From the NCBI GenBank assembly GCA_014380615.1, contig JACMJM010000037.1, positions 1-32,291 on the forward strand: DNA of 32,291 nt. The letters run 5' to 3'. Positions 8,384-17,365 of the stretch are shown piece by piece. Every line of letters starts with the position of its first letter. The first letter of the stretch is position 1. The notes below the pieces were generated by a model. That model was not told the origin of the DNA. It saw nothing but the letters and a program-made list of their open reading frames with translations, and did no database searches. Source of the DNA: Sphingobacteriaceae bacterium. Lineage in GTDB: Bacteria; Bacteroidota; Bacteroidia; Sphingobacteriales; Sphingobacteriaceae. Made by a program: the position numbers and the translations under genes.

Positions 8384-9004
8384 CTAATTCGAAAACACTT
8401 CATTTATTTCAAACGGTATGTATGAGTATTTAACTTCACCCAAATACTCATATGTTTCTGAACCTTGTTTCATCTCTCCCCAGGGAAACCAGGGGGTGAT
8501 ATCTTTAATTTTAATTTTATCCAGATAATCCTGAGTTAAAAGCACATATTCGCCTTCCTGTATTTTGTTTTTCAGAAGTTTATGCGCGATAATTACATTT
8601 TGCCCGATTAATTTAGTGCGTCCCTTTATATTAGCCGGCATGATATTACCGTAATGGATAATAATCTTTAAACCCATTTGTCCGTCTGAAAGATGCTTCG
8701 CAAAGTTTTCAGGGTCGTCTTTTTCTACAGATTTTAAATAATTATGAAAGGTTTGAAACAGGAGCCTGCATTGTTTTGCTACCATATGAATCGAAGGGAG
8801 TCGTCCGGTTTTATAAAAGAAAATTGCGTCTCCTTCAATTTCACCTACATTTAAATGAATGATGTTAGCGTTTACCAATCTTCGGAGAAGTCCCGGAATA
8901 AAGTTGCTGCTAAATGACAAATCGGAAGTAGCGATAAATTTTGTGAATCCGGTAATGTCTGGAACACAAAAGAAAGCTCCCTGAATATCTTCGTTTTTCT
9001 CCAT
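8384..9004 (-). CDS. DUF2652 protein, class III nucleotidyl-cyclase-like
   Basis: 206 residues, one domain, no signal peptide. The N-terminus, FFCVPDITGFTKF, and GEIEGDAIFFY have the arrangement of class III nucleotidyl cyclases, with both metal-binding aspartates retained (Asp16, Asp59). The later motif, GQNVIIAHKLL (134-144), aligns with the cyclase GxxVNxAARL block, but the transition-state Asn is Ile138 and the Arg is Lys142. I recognise the family as DUF2652, related to adenylate/guanylate cyclases and of unknown activity. It may be a divergent cyclase or a nucleotide-binding protein without catalysis. It faces the HD-PycTM gene tail to tail with one base between stops and no terminator between them, so the transcripts should overlap. 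Confidence 0.75.
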   Translation of the reverse strand: MEKNEDIQGAFFCVPDITGFTKFIATSDLSFSSNFIPGLLRRLVNANIIHLNVGEIEGDAIFFYKTGRLPSIHMVAKQCRLLFQTFHNYLKSVEKDDPENFAKHLSDGQMGLKIIIHYGNIMPANIKGRTKLIGQNVIIAHKLLKNKIQEGEYVLLTQDYLDKIKIKDITPWFPWGEMKQGSETYEYLGEVKYSYIPFEINEVFSN

Positions 9005-9178
9005 AATCGCGATAAAGATAAGCGTTTAAACAATTTATTTGTTTGGGTTTTTATTAGAATAAAACATTCACAAACGCAATTATCGTTATTGAGGATTCTC
9101 TCTATGAAGATTTTTTTTTCTGTATTTAATCCTTCTTCAATTTTCAATGTCATATCAATATCACAACCAGATTATGGC

Positions 9179-11158
9179 ATGAAAACTACTCGAAATTTTA
9201 TTGGATTAGCAACAGTTGTTATTCTCAGTATTTTCCTTTTTCCTTCTTTCTTAAACCAAAATACACCCGCCTATAAATTTTCGTACAGGCAAGCTGGCCT
9301 TACAGAACGGCAGGCGGCGGCGCATTTGCTTAACAGATTTAGTTACGGGCCAAAGGATGGTGACATTGACGCACTTGTAAAGATGGGTTTGGAAAATTGG
9401 TTTGACAATCAGCTTGCGGCTAAAAATGCCGATAAGTTGCTGGAACAAAGGTTAAGCAGTTATGATGCCATAAATTTAAGCAATACCGAGGTGGTAAACT
9501 TGTATCCGCAAGGTAACCAGCTTCGTAAAATGGCCGAGAAGGAGGGTATTGTAATTCGGGATACTTCAGATTCTGACAAAAGAGCTTACCGCAGTAAACT
9601 GGAAGCATATATGAAGGATAAAGGTTTTAAACCTCAACAGGAGTTGTTTCGTCAGTTTATTAATCAAAAAATATTACGGGCGGCATACACCGAAAATCAA
9701 TTACAGGAAGTACTTACCGATTTCTGGTTCAATCACTTCAACGTTTCTTTAAATAAAAATCAATGTGCCGAGTTTATTCCTGCTTACGAGCGTGATGTGA
9801 TAAGGCCGAACGTGTTTGGTAAATTCGAAACGCTTGTTCTCGAAACGGGCAAATCTCCGGCTATGCTGATGTATCTCGATAACTTCAGTAGCATGGGGAC
9901 AAATGAGGATATGCCTCAATCTATGAACGAACAGGCCCGCAAGCGTATGGAATCACTTTCCAGATCTGCGATGATAGATACCGCGAAACGTGCCCAGCTT
10001 CAGAAAGCCTTACAAAAAGCTAAAAACGCACGTGGATTGAATGAGAATTATGCTCGTGAAGTAATGGAGCTGCATACGTTGGGAGTTGATGGAGGATATA
10101 CCCAAAACGATGTTACACAGGCTGCCAGGGTTTTAACAGGATGGACGGTTTACCCAATGAGTGATAAAGGTTACGGCTCGCAAATGAAGCAGGCTGTTGA
10201 AAAGATAGGCGAGGCGAATCTGGAAAAAAGAGGCTTTGTTCATGAGGGCGATTTTTTGTTCGCAGCTAACCGACACGATACACGGGAAAAGGTGGTGCTC
10301 GGTAAAAAGTTTGCCGCAGGTGGTGGTTATCAGGAAGGGGTCGAGCTTCTCACTATGCTTGCTCAGCATCCCTCTACCGCGAAATTTATTTCAAGAAAGA
10401 TCGCCGTTCGTTTTGTGAGCGATAATCCATCCCAGAAACTCGTAGATAAAATGGCGCGCACCTTTAGCGAAAGTAAGGGTGATATTAAACAGGTTTTAAT
10501 AACCATGGTATCATCCCCCGAATTTTGGAGTAAAGAGGCCTTGCGGGAGAAAACAAAATCTCCGTTTGAATTGGCCATAAGTGCTGTGAGGGGACTTAAC
10601 GCTGAAATTATTATGCCCTACCAGTTATATACCTGGATTACGAAAATGGGGCAAAAAATGTATTACTATCAAGCCCCAACCGGCTTTCCTGATAAAGGCC
10701 AATACTGGATTAATACCGGTTCTTTACTAAACCGGATGAACTTCGGGTTGGCACTGGCATCGCAGCGAATACCGGGAGTGCGTTTAAATCTGGCCTTGTT
10801 GAACAAAAACCGCGAGCCGGAGAGCTCACAAGCAGCATTGGAAACTTACGGCAAAATGATTATGCCCGAACGTGATTTGAGTGCGACTATAAAGCGGCTT
10901 ACGCCGATGTTGAATGATCCGAACCTTTCGGAAAAGATTGAGGAGGCCGCTACCAAAGCCGCTCCGAAATCTGAAATGAATCCATCGATGGTGAATGAAG
11001 ACGCTCAAATAATGGAGGAGAGTATGAAGTCGGAGAAAGCAGGAAAGCCTGGCAAGCCGGGGGGGAGAAAAGACGTACAGTCAACTCCGGGGAATAACTC
11101 CATGTTGGCTCAGGTAGTTGGGGTAATAATAGGTTCCCCCGAATTTCAAAGGCGATAA
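9179..11158 (+). CDS. DUF1800 exported protein
   Basis: 659 residues from the chosen start. An in-frame ATG at 9089 exists, but the ATG at 9179 begins a normal signal peptide (MKTTRNFIGLATVVILSIFL), so I use it. DUF1800 hallmarks appear in order: AAHLLNRFSYGP near the start, LTDFWFNHFNVSL, NENYAREVMELHTLGVDGGY, AARVLTGW, HPSTAKFISRKIAVRFVSD and TGFPDKGQYWINTGSLLNRM. A Lys/Gly/Pro-rich low-complexity stretch near the end precedes a final IIGSPEFQRR block. The biochemical role is unknown; the family is nearly always encoded beside DUF1501, as here (18-base gap), so the two probably act together in the periplasm or at the envelope. Confidence 0.88.
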   Translation: MKTTRNFIGLATVVILSIFLFPSFLNQNTPAYKFSYRQAGLTERQAAAHLLNRFSYGPKDGDIDALVKMGLENWFDNQLAAKNADKLLEQRLSSYDAINLSNTEVVNLYPQGNQLRKMAEKEGIVIRDTSDSDKRAYRSKLEAYMKDKGFKPQQELFRQFINQKILRAAYTENQLQEVLTDFWFNHFNVSLNKNQCAEFIPAYERDVIRPNVFGKFETLVLETGKSPAMLMYLDNFSSMGTNEDMPQSMNEQARKRMESLSRSAMIDTAKRAQLQKALQKAKNARGLNENYAREVMELHTLGVDGGYTQNDVTQAARVLTGWTVYPMSDKGYGSQMKQAVEKIGEANLEKRGFVHEGDFLFAANRHDTREKVVLGKKFAAGGGYQEGVELLTMLAQHPSTAKFISRKIAVRFVSDNPSQKLVDKMARTFSESKGDIKQVLITMVSSPEFWSKEALREKTKSPFELAISAVRGLNAEIIMPYQLYTWITKMGQKMYYYQAPTGFPDKGQYWINTGSLLNRMNFGLALASQRIPGVRLNLALLNKNREPESSQAALETYGKMIMPERDLSATIKRLTPMLNDPNLSEKIEEAATKAAPKSEMNPSMVNEDAQIMEESMKSEKAGKPGKPGGRKDVQSTPGNNSMLAQVVGVIIGSPEFQRR

Positions 11159-11176
11159 GATCTAAACCAGTATATC

Positions 11177-12445
11177 ATGACTACAAGAAGAGGATTTGTA
11201 AAAGCAGGCGGCCTGGCATTATTTGGAATAGGCATTGGCGGAATTCCTGCGTTTTTATCTGAGGCGGTTGCGGGAATTAAAGCACCGGGGCTGTTTCAAC
11301 GGAAGAAAATTTTAGTTTGCATTTTTCAACGTGGTGCTATGGACGGCTTAATGGCTGTAACTCCCTTCACCGATCAGTATTTAAAGGCGGCACGTCCAAC
11401 GCTTTTTATGTCGGCTACAAAAACCGGGAATAACCGGCCATTAATTGATTTAGACGGACGCTTCGGTTTACACCCTTCAATGAGTGCTTTTGAGCCCATG
11501 TTTAGGGAAAAACGAATGGCTATTGTACACGGAATAGGTTCACCGAACAGTACTCGCTCTCATTTCGATGCCCAGGATTATATGGAATCGGGGACACCCT
11601 TCAATAAAGGTACAGCAAGCGGTTGGCTAAACCGGGCTGTTGGATTGCTGGGGCATGAGGCTGCCACGCCATTTCAGGCGGTTAGTCTTACCTCGTCGTT
11701 ACCAAGAGCTTTTTACGGCGAAAACCCGGCTGTTGCTATTAGTAACCTGCAAGATTTCAATATCCAAATGAGAGGAAATCAGTCTGGTGCGAACATGGCC
11801 GCTAAAAGTTTTGAAGATCTGTATGATCAAACTTCATCAGGACTTTTGAAAGACACCGGCAAGGAAAGTTTTGAAGCGATTAAAATGCTTCAAAAAACGG
11901 ATACAAAAAATTATAAACCGGCAAACGGAGCCGTGTATCCTTTAACCGCTCTTGGAAATTCGCTTAAACAAATAGCTCAGTTAATTAAGATGAATGTTGG
12001 TTTGGAAGTAGCTTTCGCCGAATCGGGGGGCTGGGATACGCATTTTAATCAAGGTACCGACACCGGAATATTTGCCCGGAATGTAAACGACCTTAGCAAT
12101 AGTATTATGGCTTTTTGGACTGATATGGGTACTCTTCAGGATGACGTAACCGTGATGACAATGACCGAGTTTGGCCGTACGGTTAAGCAAAATGGTACCG
12201 GCGGAACAGATCATGGGCGGGCATCATGTAACTTCATTTTAGGAAACGATGTGAAAGGCGGAATGGTGCATGGCAAAGTAAACCCGTTATCGGTAGAGAA
12301 TTTGGAAGACGGGCGGGATCTTGCGGTAACAACCGATTTCAGGAGTGTTTTTAGCGAGGTTGCAGATAAGCATCTAAAAATAAACAACGATAAAGTGTTG
12401 TTTCCAGATTGGAAAGGCGATCAGATAGGGGTAATGCGATCTTAA
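11177..12445 (+). CDS. DUF1501 protein (alkaline-phosphatase-superfamily-like), Tat signal
   Basis: 422 residues. The N-terminus, TTRRGFVKAGGLALFG, has a twin-arginine motif followed by a hydrophobic stretch, so folded export by Tat is likely. Conserved DUF1501 blocks are present: VCIFQRGAMDGL, HPSMSAFEPMFREKRMAIVHG, SRSHFDAQDYME, ESGGWDTHFNQG and TEFGRTVKQNGTGGTDHGRA. The last resembles the metal-ligand region of the alkaline phosphatase/sulfatase superfamily, but no substrate is known. It is the second gene of an operon with DUF1800 and ends before a clear terminator. Confidence 0.88.
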   Translation: MTTRRGFVKAGGLALFGIGIGGIPAFLSEAVAGIKAPGLFQRKKILVCIFQRGAMDGLMAVTPFTDQYLKAARPTLFMSATKTGNNRPLIDLDGRFGLHPSMSAFEPMFREKRMAIVHGIGSPNSTRSHFDAQDYMESGTPFNKGTASGWLNRAVGLLGHEAATPFQAVSLTSSLPRAFYGENPAVAISNLQDFNIQMRGNQSGANMAAKSFEDLYDQTSSGLLKDTGKESFEAIKMLQKTDTKNYKPANGAVYPLTALGNSLKQIAQLIKMNVGLEVAFAESGGWDTHFNQGTDTGIFARNVNDLSNSIMAFWTDMGTLQDDVTVMTMTEFGRTVKQNGTGGTDHGRASCNFILGNDVKGGMVHGKVNPLSVENLEDGRDLAVTTDFRSVFSEVADKHLKINNDKVLFPDWKGDQIGVMRS

Positions 12446-12460
12446 TTCGATATTTATCTT

Positions 12461-12494
12461 AAAAAAAACACGTTTTTTCAGACGTGTTTTTTTG
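12461..12494 (+). terminator. Rho-independent terminator of the DUF1800-DUF1501 operon
   Basis: Arms AAAAAACACGT and ACGTGTTTTTT form an 11-bp stem with an ~8-base T-rich loop, ending in T run. It begins 16 bases after the DUF1501 stop. Confidence 0.8.
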
Positions 12495-12522
12495 TACCTA
12501 TGAAATTAAACTATTAAGTCTA

Positions 12523-12530
12523 TAAATTTG
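12523..12530 (+). promoter_or_regulatory. Candidate Bacteroidota -7 promoter element
   Basis: TAAATTTG fits the Bacteroidota -7 consensus TAnnTTTG. It lies 33 bases before the 28-codon ORF and after the DUF1501 terminator, so it is well placed to start the leader of the sulfhydrylase gene. I see no good -33 TTTG at the usual distance, which keeps confidence low. Confidence 0.3.
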
Positions 12531-12563
12531 CTAGTCTATTGTTTTTAATTTAATTTGGCAATT

Positions 12564-12650
12564 ATGAAAAATATAAAAAGAATTATTCTTCGATCCGACC
12601 AGGCTTTTCAACAGTTTCCCAAAGTGTTGAAAGGTTGTTGTTGGTTATAA
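12564..12650 (+). CDS. Short leader ORF ending Gly-Cys-Cys-Trp-Leu, upstream of the sulfhydrylase gene
   Basis: A 28-codon ORF starts MKNIKRIILRSDQAF and ends KVLKGCCWL. It follows a candidate promoter and precedes a sulfur-amino-acid synthesis gene with nothing else between. Two adjacent Cys codons near the end, in front of a gene that makes homocysteine or cysteine precursors, recall cysteine-responsive leader peptides described in actinobacteria. The basic N-terminal half with a Cys-rich end would also fit a small peptide product, but no modifying enzyme is nearby. A chance ORF of this length is possible; codon-level conservation has not been tested. Confidence 0.4.
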   Translation: MKNIKRIILRSDQAFQQFPKVLKGCCWL

Positions 12651-14242
<1,592 letters not shown>

Positions 14243-14276
14243 ATAGTACTTAGCGAAGTTTCGTAATTTTATTGAA

Positions 14277-14312
14277 GAGTCTGTCTTCTATGCTTATAAA
14301 GAAGACAGACTC
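14277..14312 (+). terminator. Long hairpin after the sulfhydrylase gene (terminator or processing site)
   Basis: A perfect 13-bp stem (GAGTCTGTCTTCT / AGAAGACAGACTC) with a 10-base loop. The following sequence is only weakly T-rich. It lies between the sulfhydrylase gene and the tRNA-like gene, so it may end the former or mark RNA processing. Confidence 0.55.
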
Positions 14313-14321
14313 CTTCAAATT

Positions 14322-14389
14322 AGCCGGATGGTCGAGTGGTATGGCGAGGCTGAAAAACCTTTTACAGCGGTTCGAGTCCGCTTCCGGCG
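14322..14389 (+). tRNA. tRNA-like gene, shortened anticodon arm (GAA/Phe-like?), possibly a pseudo-tRNA
   Basis: Three of four arms are tRNA-like. The acceptor is GCCGGA / TCCGGC with a 1-72 mismatch. The D-arm (14331-14345) pairs GTCG with TGGC around AGTGGTA, with A14, G18G19 and A21 in place. The T-arm, GCGG-TTCGAGT-CCGC, is perfect. The anticodon arm is odd: the best fit is GAGG / CCTT around CTGAAAAA, an 8-base loop with U33 and anticodon GAA. The total of about 68 bases is short of a standard tRNA, and CCA is not encoded. It may be a relic tRNA or a divergent active one; the anticodon is uncertain. Confidence 0.5.
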
Positions 14390-14576
14390 TCTAATCTAAT
14401 CTTTGTTTCCCCATAGCCTAGGTTGTGCAAGTTTTTTGTTACAGATAATAAAAAAAAATATTATTTTCGCCCCATATAATTGAGTGTCAGAAACATTTGC
14501 ATTGAATAGATGCCTATTCGGTGTTTTGCCATCTCTGTAGCACCATCTTCTATAGCTTAATAATACCTTATCATAA

Positions 14577-15275
14577 ATGAAATTTTTTAAGATTATTTTC
14601 ACTGTGTTAATTTTTGCTTTAACACTAATAGATGCCTCCGCACAAATTATAATTAACGGACGTAACCCCCGAAGATATAATTCTTCCGGGCCCAGCCATG
14701 GGGTTAGTCTTTCGTATGGTAATATCTTTTGGGTTGATGGCAAAACGGTGCCTCTGAAGGGCTCTAGTGCCTCTGGTTTTCCTATGGGCGATCCTTTTGC
14801 TATAGAAAAAATGAATATCGCCTACGGCATAATCTTAGGTTACGAAAAAGCGCTGTCAGAGAAGTTCGCCATCAAGGCAACCTTCTCTACCTCAAAATTG
14901 ATAACGGGCTTATCTGCACGGGCCGATCTGGTTACTGCCGACGAGTCGAGGTTTACCCAATTAGGATTTTATTCCAGATACACCCTTACTAAAGAGCCGA
15001 AGCATCGTATCCAGTTTCAATGGCTGGCGGGCCCCGAAATTATTTATGTGAAAAAAGATGTTTTGGTGCAAGATTATGCGGAAGATAATGGTACTCCCGG
15101 GCCTTACCGTCAGGATATTTCCATAGTTGAAGGTGCGATTGTTACCGGCTTAGGTATTTCGTGTAGAATCAGCAACGCATTTTCTTTATTCTCTGATGGA
15201 ATGCTGGGTATTTCACTTCCCGGCAAAGGCCTTAAAGTAACCAACTCGGGTTTCGGACTAAAATACAGCTGGTAA
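14577..15275 (+). CDS. Exported protein of unknown function, outer-membrane barrel-like
   Basis: 232 residues with a clear signal peptide (MKFFKIIFTVLIFALTLIDASAQ). The rest is made of alternating hydrophobic/polar strands (HGVSLSYGNIFW, NIAYGIILGYEKALSEKFAIKATF, RFTQLGFYSRYTL, HRIQFQWLAGPEIIYV, VTGLGISCRI, GFGLKYSW) with a C-terminal aromatic residue, the pattern of small 8- to 10-stranded outer-membrane barrels. I recognise no specific family. It stands alone between the tRNA-like gene and yceH; the upstream 333 bases hold the hairpin and tRNA-like gene and otherwise nothing clear. Confidence 0.72.
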   Translation: MKFFKIIFTVLIFALTLIDASAQIIINGRNPRRYNSSGPSHGVSLSYGNIFWVDGKTVPLKGSSASGFPMGDPFAIEKMNIAYGIILGYEKALSEKFAIKATFSTSKLITGLSARADLVTADESRFTQLGFYSRYTLTKEPKHRIQFQWLAGPEIIYVKKDVLVQDYAEDNGTPGPYRQDISIVEGAIVTGLGISCRISNAFSLFSDGMLGISLPGKGLKVTNSGFGLKYSW

Positions 15276-15325
15276 AAGTTCGCTAACTATTATACTTAGT
15301 GTAAAACCATAGCTATATTCGTGCT

Positions 15326-15979
15326 ATGGACTCTGAACAAACATTGCCGGTGCTTGATGCTACAGAACAGCGTGTTCTGGGAGCTTTGATGGAAAAGTGT
15401 AAAACTACTCCGGATTATTATCCGATGACATTGAACGCTTTAACGGCAGCGTGCAATCAAAAAACATCGCGTAAACCGGTGGTGAATTACGATGAAGAAA
15501 CGGTTGTACTTGCTCTTAATTCGTTAAAAAAGCGCGGACTGATATCAACCGCAACCGGCGGCTCGAGCCGTGTTATTAAATATAAACACAACTTCGCTAT
15601 TGTTTTCCCGGTATTGCCATCCGAAGTGGCGATCATTTGCTTACTGCTCCTTCGGGGGCCGCAAACCCCGGGAGAAATAAACACAAATTCAAGCCGTTTG
15701 TACGAATTCGAGACACTGGAAGAAGTTCAGGAAATTCTTGAAAAGCTTTCAAATCCGGAAATGCCTTATGTTGTACAACTTCCACGCAGGCCGGGCCAGA
15801 AAGAAGTACGGTACACACATCTCTTAGGCGAAACTCCTGATGTTGAGGAGGATGAGCTTCAGGAAGAACCGGCAAGGAGGTCCGTATCCGAACTCGAAAG
15901 CCGTGTTACCAAACTGGAACAGGATCTGGCCGAAATGAGAGAGGCGTTCGATAAACTGATGAAAGAATTGATGGGATAA
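15326..15979 (+). CDS. yceH: YceH family protein (DUF480)
   Basis: 217 residues, the usual length. Family blocks are present: LDATEQRVLGALMEKCKTTP, YYPMTLNALTAACNQKTSR, LKKRGLI and RGPQTPGEINTNSSRLYEF. The fold is two tandem winged helices in the first ~165 residues. A coiled coil closes the protein (about 180-215, SVSELESRVTKLEQDLAEMR). It is cytoplasmic and its molecular role is not established; a DNA-binding role is only inferred from the fold. The stop is 4 bases before the next gene's start, so they are probably cotranscribed, although no functional link is evident. Confidence 0.9.
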   Translation: MDSEQTLPVLDATEQRVLGALMEKCKTTPDYYPMTLNALTAACNQKTSRKPVVNYDEETVVLALNSLKKRGLISTATGGSSRVIKYKHNFAIVFPVLPSEVAIICLLLLRGPQTPGEINTNSSRLYEFETLEEVQEILEKLSNPEMPYVVQLPRRPGQKEVRYTHLLGETPDVEEDELQEEPARRSVSELESRVTKLEQDLAEMREAFDKLMKELMG

Positions 15980-15983
15980 ATCG

Positions 15984-17279
15984 ATGAGAATGAAAACTGG
16001 TTTATGGTGTCTGGCTTTATTCGTTGGTTCTTTTACTAATGTATTTGCTCAATTGAATGTGCCCTTAAAGTTTGATTTCGGGCCTGGTAAAGTTAAAGAA
16101 GGTTACACGCAAATTCTTCCCGAAACAACGTATACTTCTGAAAAAGGATATGGATTTTGGCCGGGTGCAAGCCTCAATACTACTCAGGGAAAAAAGGGCG
16201 GGCCACTCGAAAGCGATTTTATCAGCAGCAATAAACCGTTCTACTTCTCGATAAATCTCCCCGATGGCAACTACGATGTGAAAGTAATCTTCGGCGATAA
16301 AAAAGGCACTTCCTCACAAACAGTGCGGGCCGAGAGCAGGCGTTTTATGCTTCAAAATAGTTCAACCGAAACCGGGAGAGTAGAGAAGAAAAAGTTTACC
16401 GTTCACATGCACGGCCTCAGCATTGGAAATACCGATAAGAAAGTATTAATTACACCCCGTGAAGTAGATTTTTTTCATTGGGATAACCAGCTAACCCTCG
16501 AGTTTAACGGAACCGAATCAAAAATCTGCGGCCTCGAAATTAAACGAAACTACAAGGCGGTTACCGTTTTTCTTGCAGGAAACTCAACAGTTGTTGATCA
16601 GGACAAAGAGCCTTGGGCGGCATGGGGACAGATGATTCCCGTGTTTTTTAAGCCCGGAAAGGTTTCAATAGCCAACTATGCCGAATCGGGTGAAACCCTT
16701 TTAGCCTTTAAACGCGAATTGAGGCTTGAAAAAATATGGAGCCTGGCTAAACCCGGCGATTACCTGTTTATTGAATTTGGCCACAATGATCAAAAAACGG
16801 GGCCAAATCATCTTGATCCCTTTACATCCTATAAAGAGACGCTTATTGAATGGGTAGCAGAAGCCCGGAAAAGGAAAATAATTCCGGTGCTGGTAACGTC
16901 TATGGGCCGCCGCAGTTTTACTCCCGATGGTAAACCCAAAAATACTCTGGGCGATTACCCTGAAGCGGTTCGGCAGGCGGGGAAGGAAGCGAAGGTGCCC
17001 GTAATCGATTTGAATAGAATGAGCATGACATTGTATGAAGCATGGGGGCCGGTAAATTCTGCAAAGGGTTTTGTAGATGGGTCGCATGCCAATGTTTACG
17101 GCGCGTGGCAGCTTGCTAAGTGTATAGCCGAGGGAATCAGGCAATCTGTGCCGGGTCTTGCCACATACCTATTGCCAGAATTTAAAAAAACGTTCGATCC
17201 GGCAAAGCCCGATCCTTTTACTACACCTTACTGGCCCTTAAGTCCGCAGGTTTCTAATGTAAAACCGCCGGGAAGCTGA
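15984..17279 (+). CDS. Rhamnogalacturonan acetylesterase-like SGNH hydrolase (CE12 type)
   Basis: 431 residues. A signal peptide (cleavage near VFAQ) is followed by a galactose-binding-like beta domain (~25-188: LKFDFGPGKVKEGY, INLPDGNYDVKVIFGD, NQLTLEFNG), then an SGNH esterase domain. Catalytic Ser201 is in AGNSTVVDQ, the Asn block is GHNDQK (Asn268), and DGSHANVYG supplies Asp365/His368. This order is that of CE12 rhamnogalacturonan acetylesterases, which remove acetyl groups from pectin backbones. The nucleophile block reads GNS instead of the commoner GDS. The following GH2 gene makes a pectin side-chain role plausible; substrate is inferred. Confidence 0.82.
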   Translation: MRMKTGLWCLALFVGSFTNVFAQLNVPLKFDFGPGKVKEGYTQILPETTYTSEKGYGFWPGASLNTTQGKKGGPLESDFISSNKPFYFSINLPDGNYDVKVIFGDKKGTSSQTVRAESRRFMLQNSSTETGRVEKKKFTVHMHGLSIGNTDKKVLITPREVDFFHWDNQLTLEFNGTESKICGLEIKRNYKAVTVFLAGNSTVVDQDKEPWAAWGQMIPVFFKPGKVSIANYAESGETLLAFKRELRLEKIWSLAKPGDYLFIEFGHNDQKTGPNHLDPFTSYKETLIEWVAEARKRKIIPVLVTSMGRRSFTPDGKPKNTLGDYPEAVRQAGKEAKVPVIDLNRMSMTLYEAWGPVNSAKGFVDGSHANVYGAWQLAKCIAEGIRQSVPGLATYLLPEFKKTFDPAKPDPFTTPYWPLSPQVSNVKPPGS

Positions 17280-17365
17280 AGGTGTAACACTTTATACAAA
17301 TTGACTTCAAATCCTTTACAGTGTTTGGCCGATTGAGTATACTTGTTCTGTTATAACCTAAAGCA

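Noticed and set aside
14396..14743. 115-codon minus-strand ORF
   Set aside because: It overlaps the start of the plus-strand barrel-like gene, whose signal peptide and strand pattern are much more convincing.
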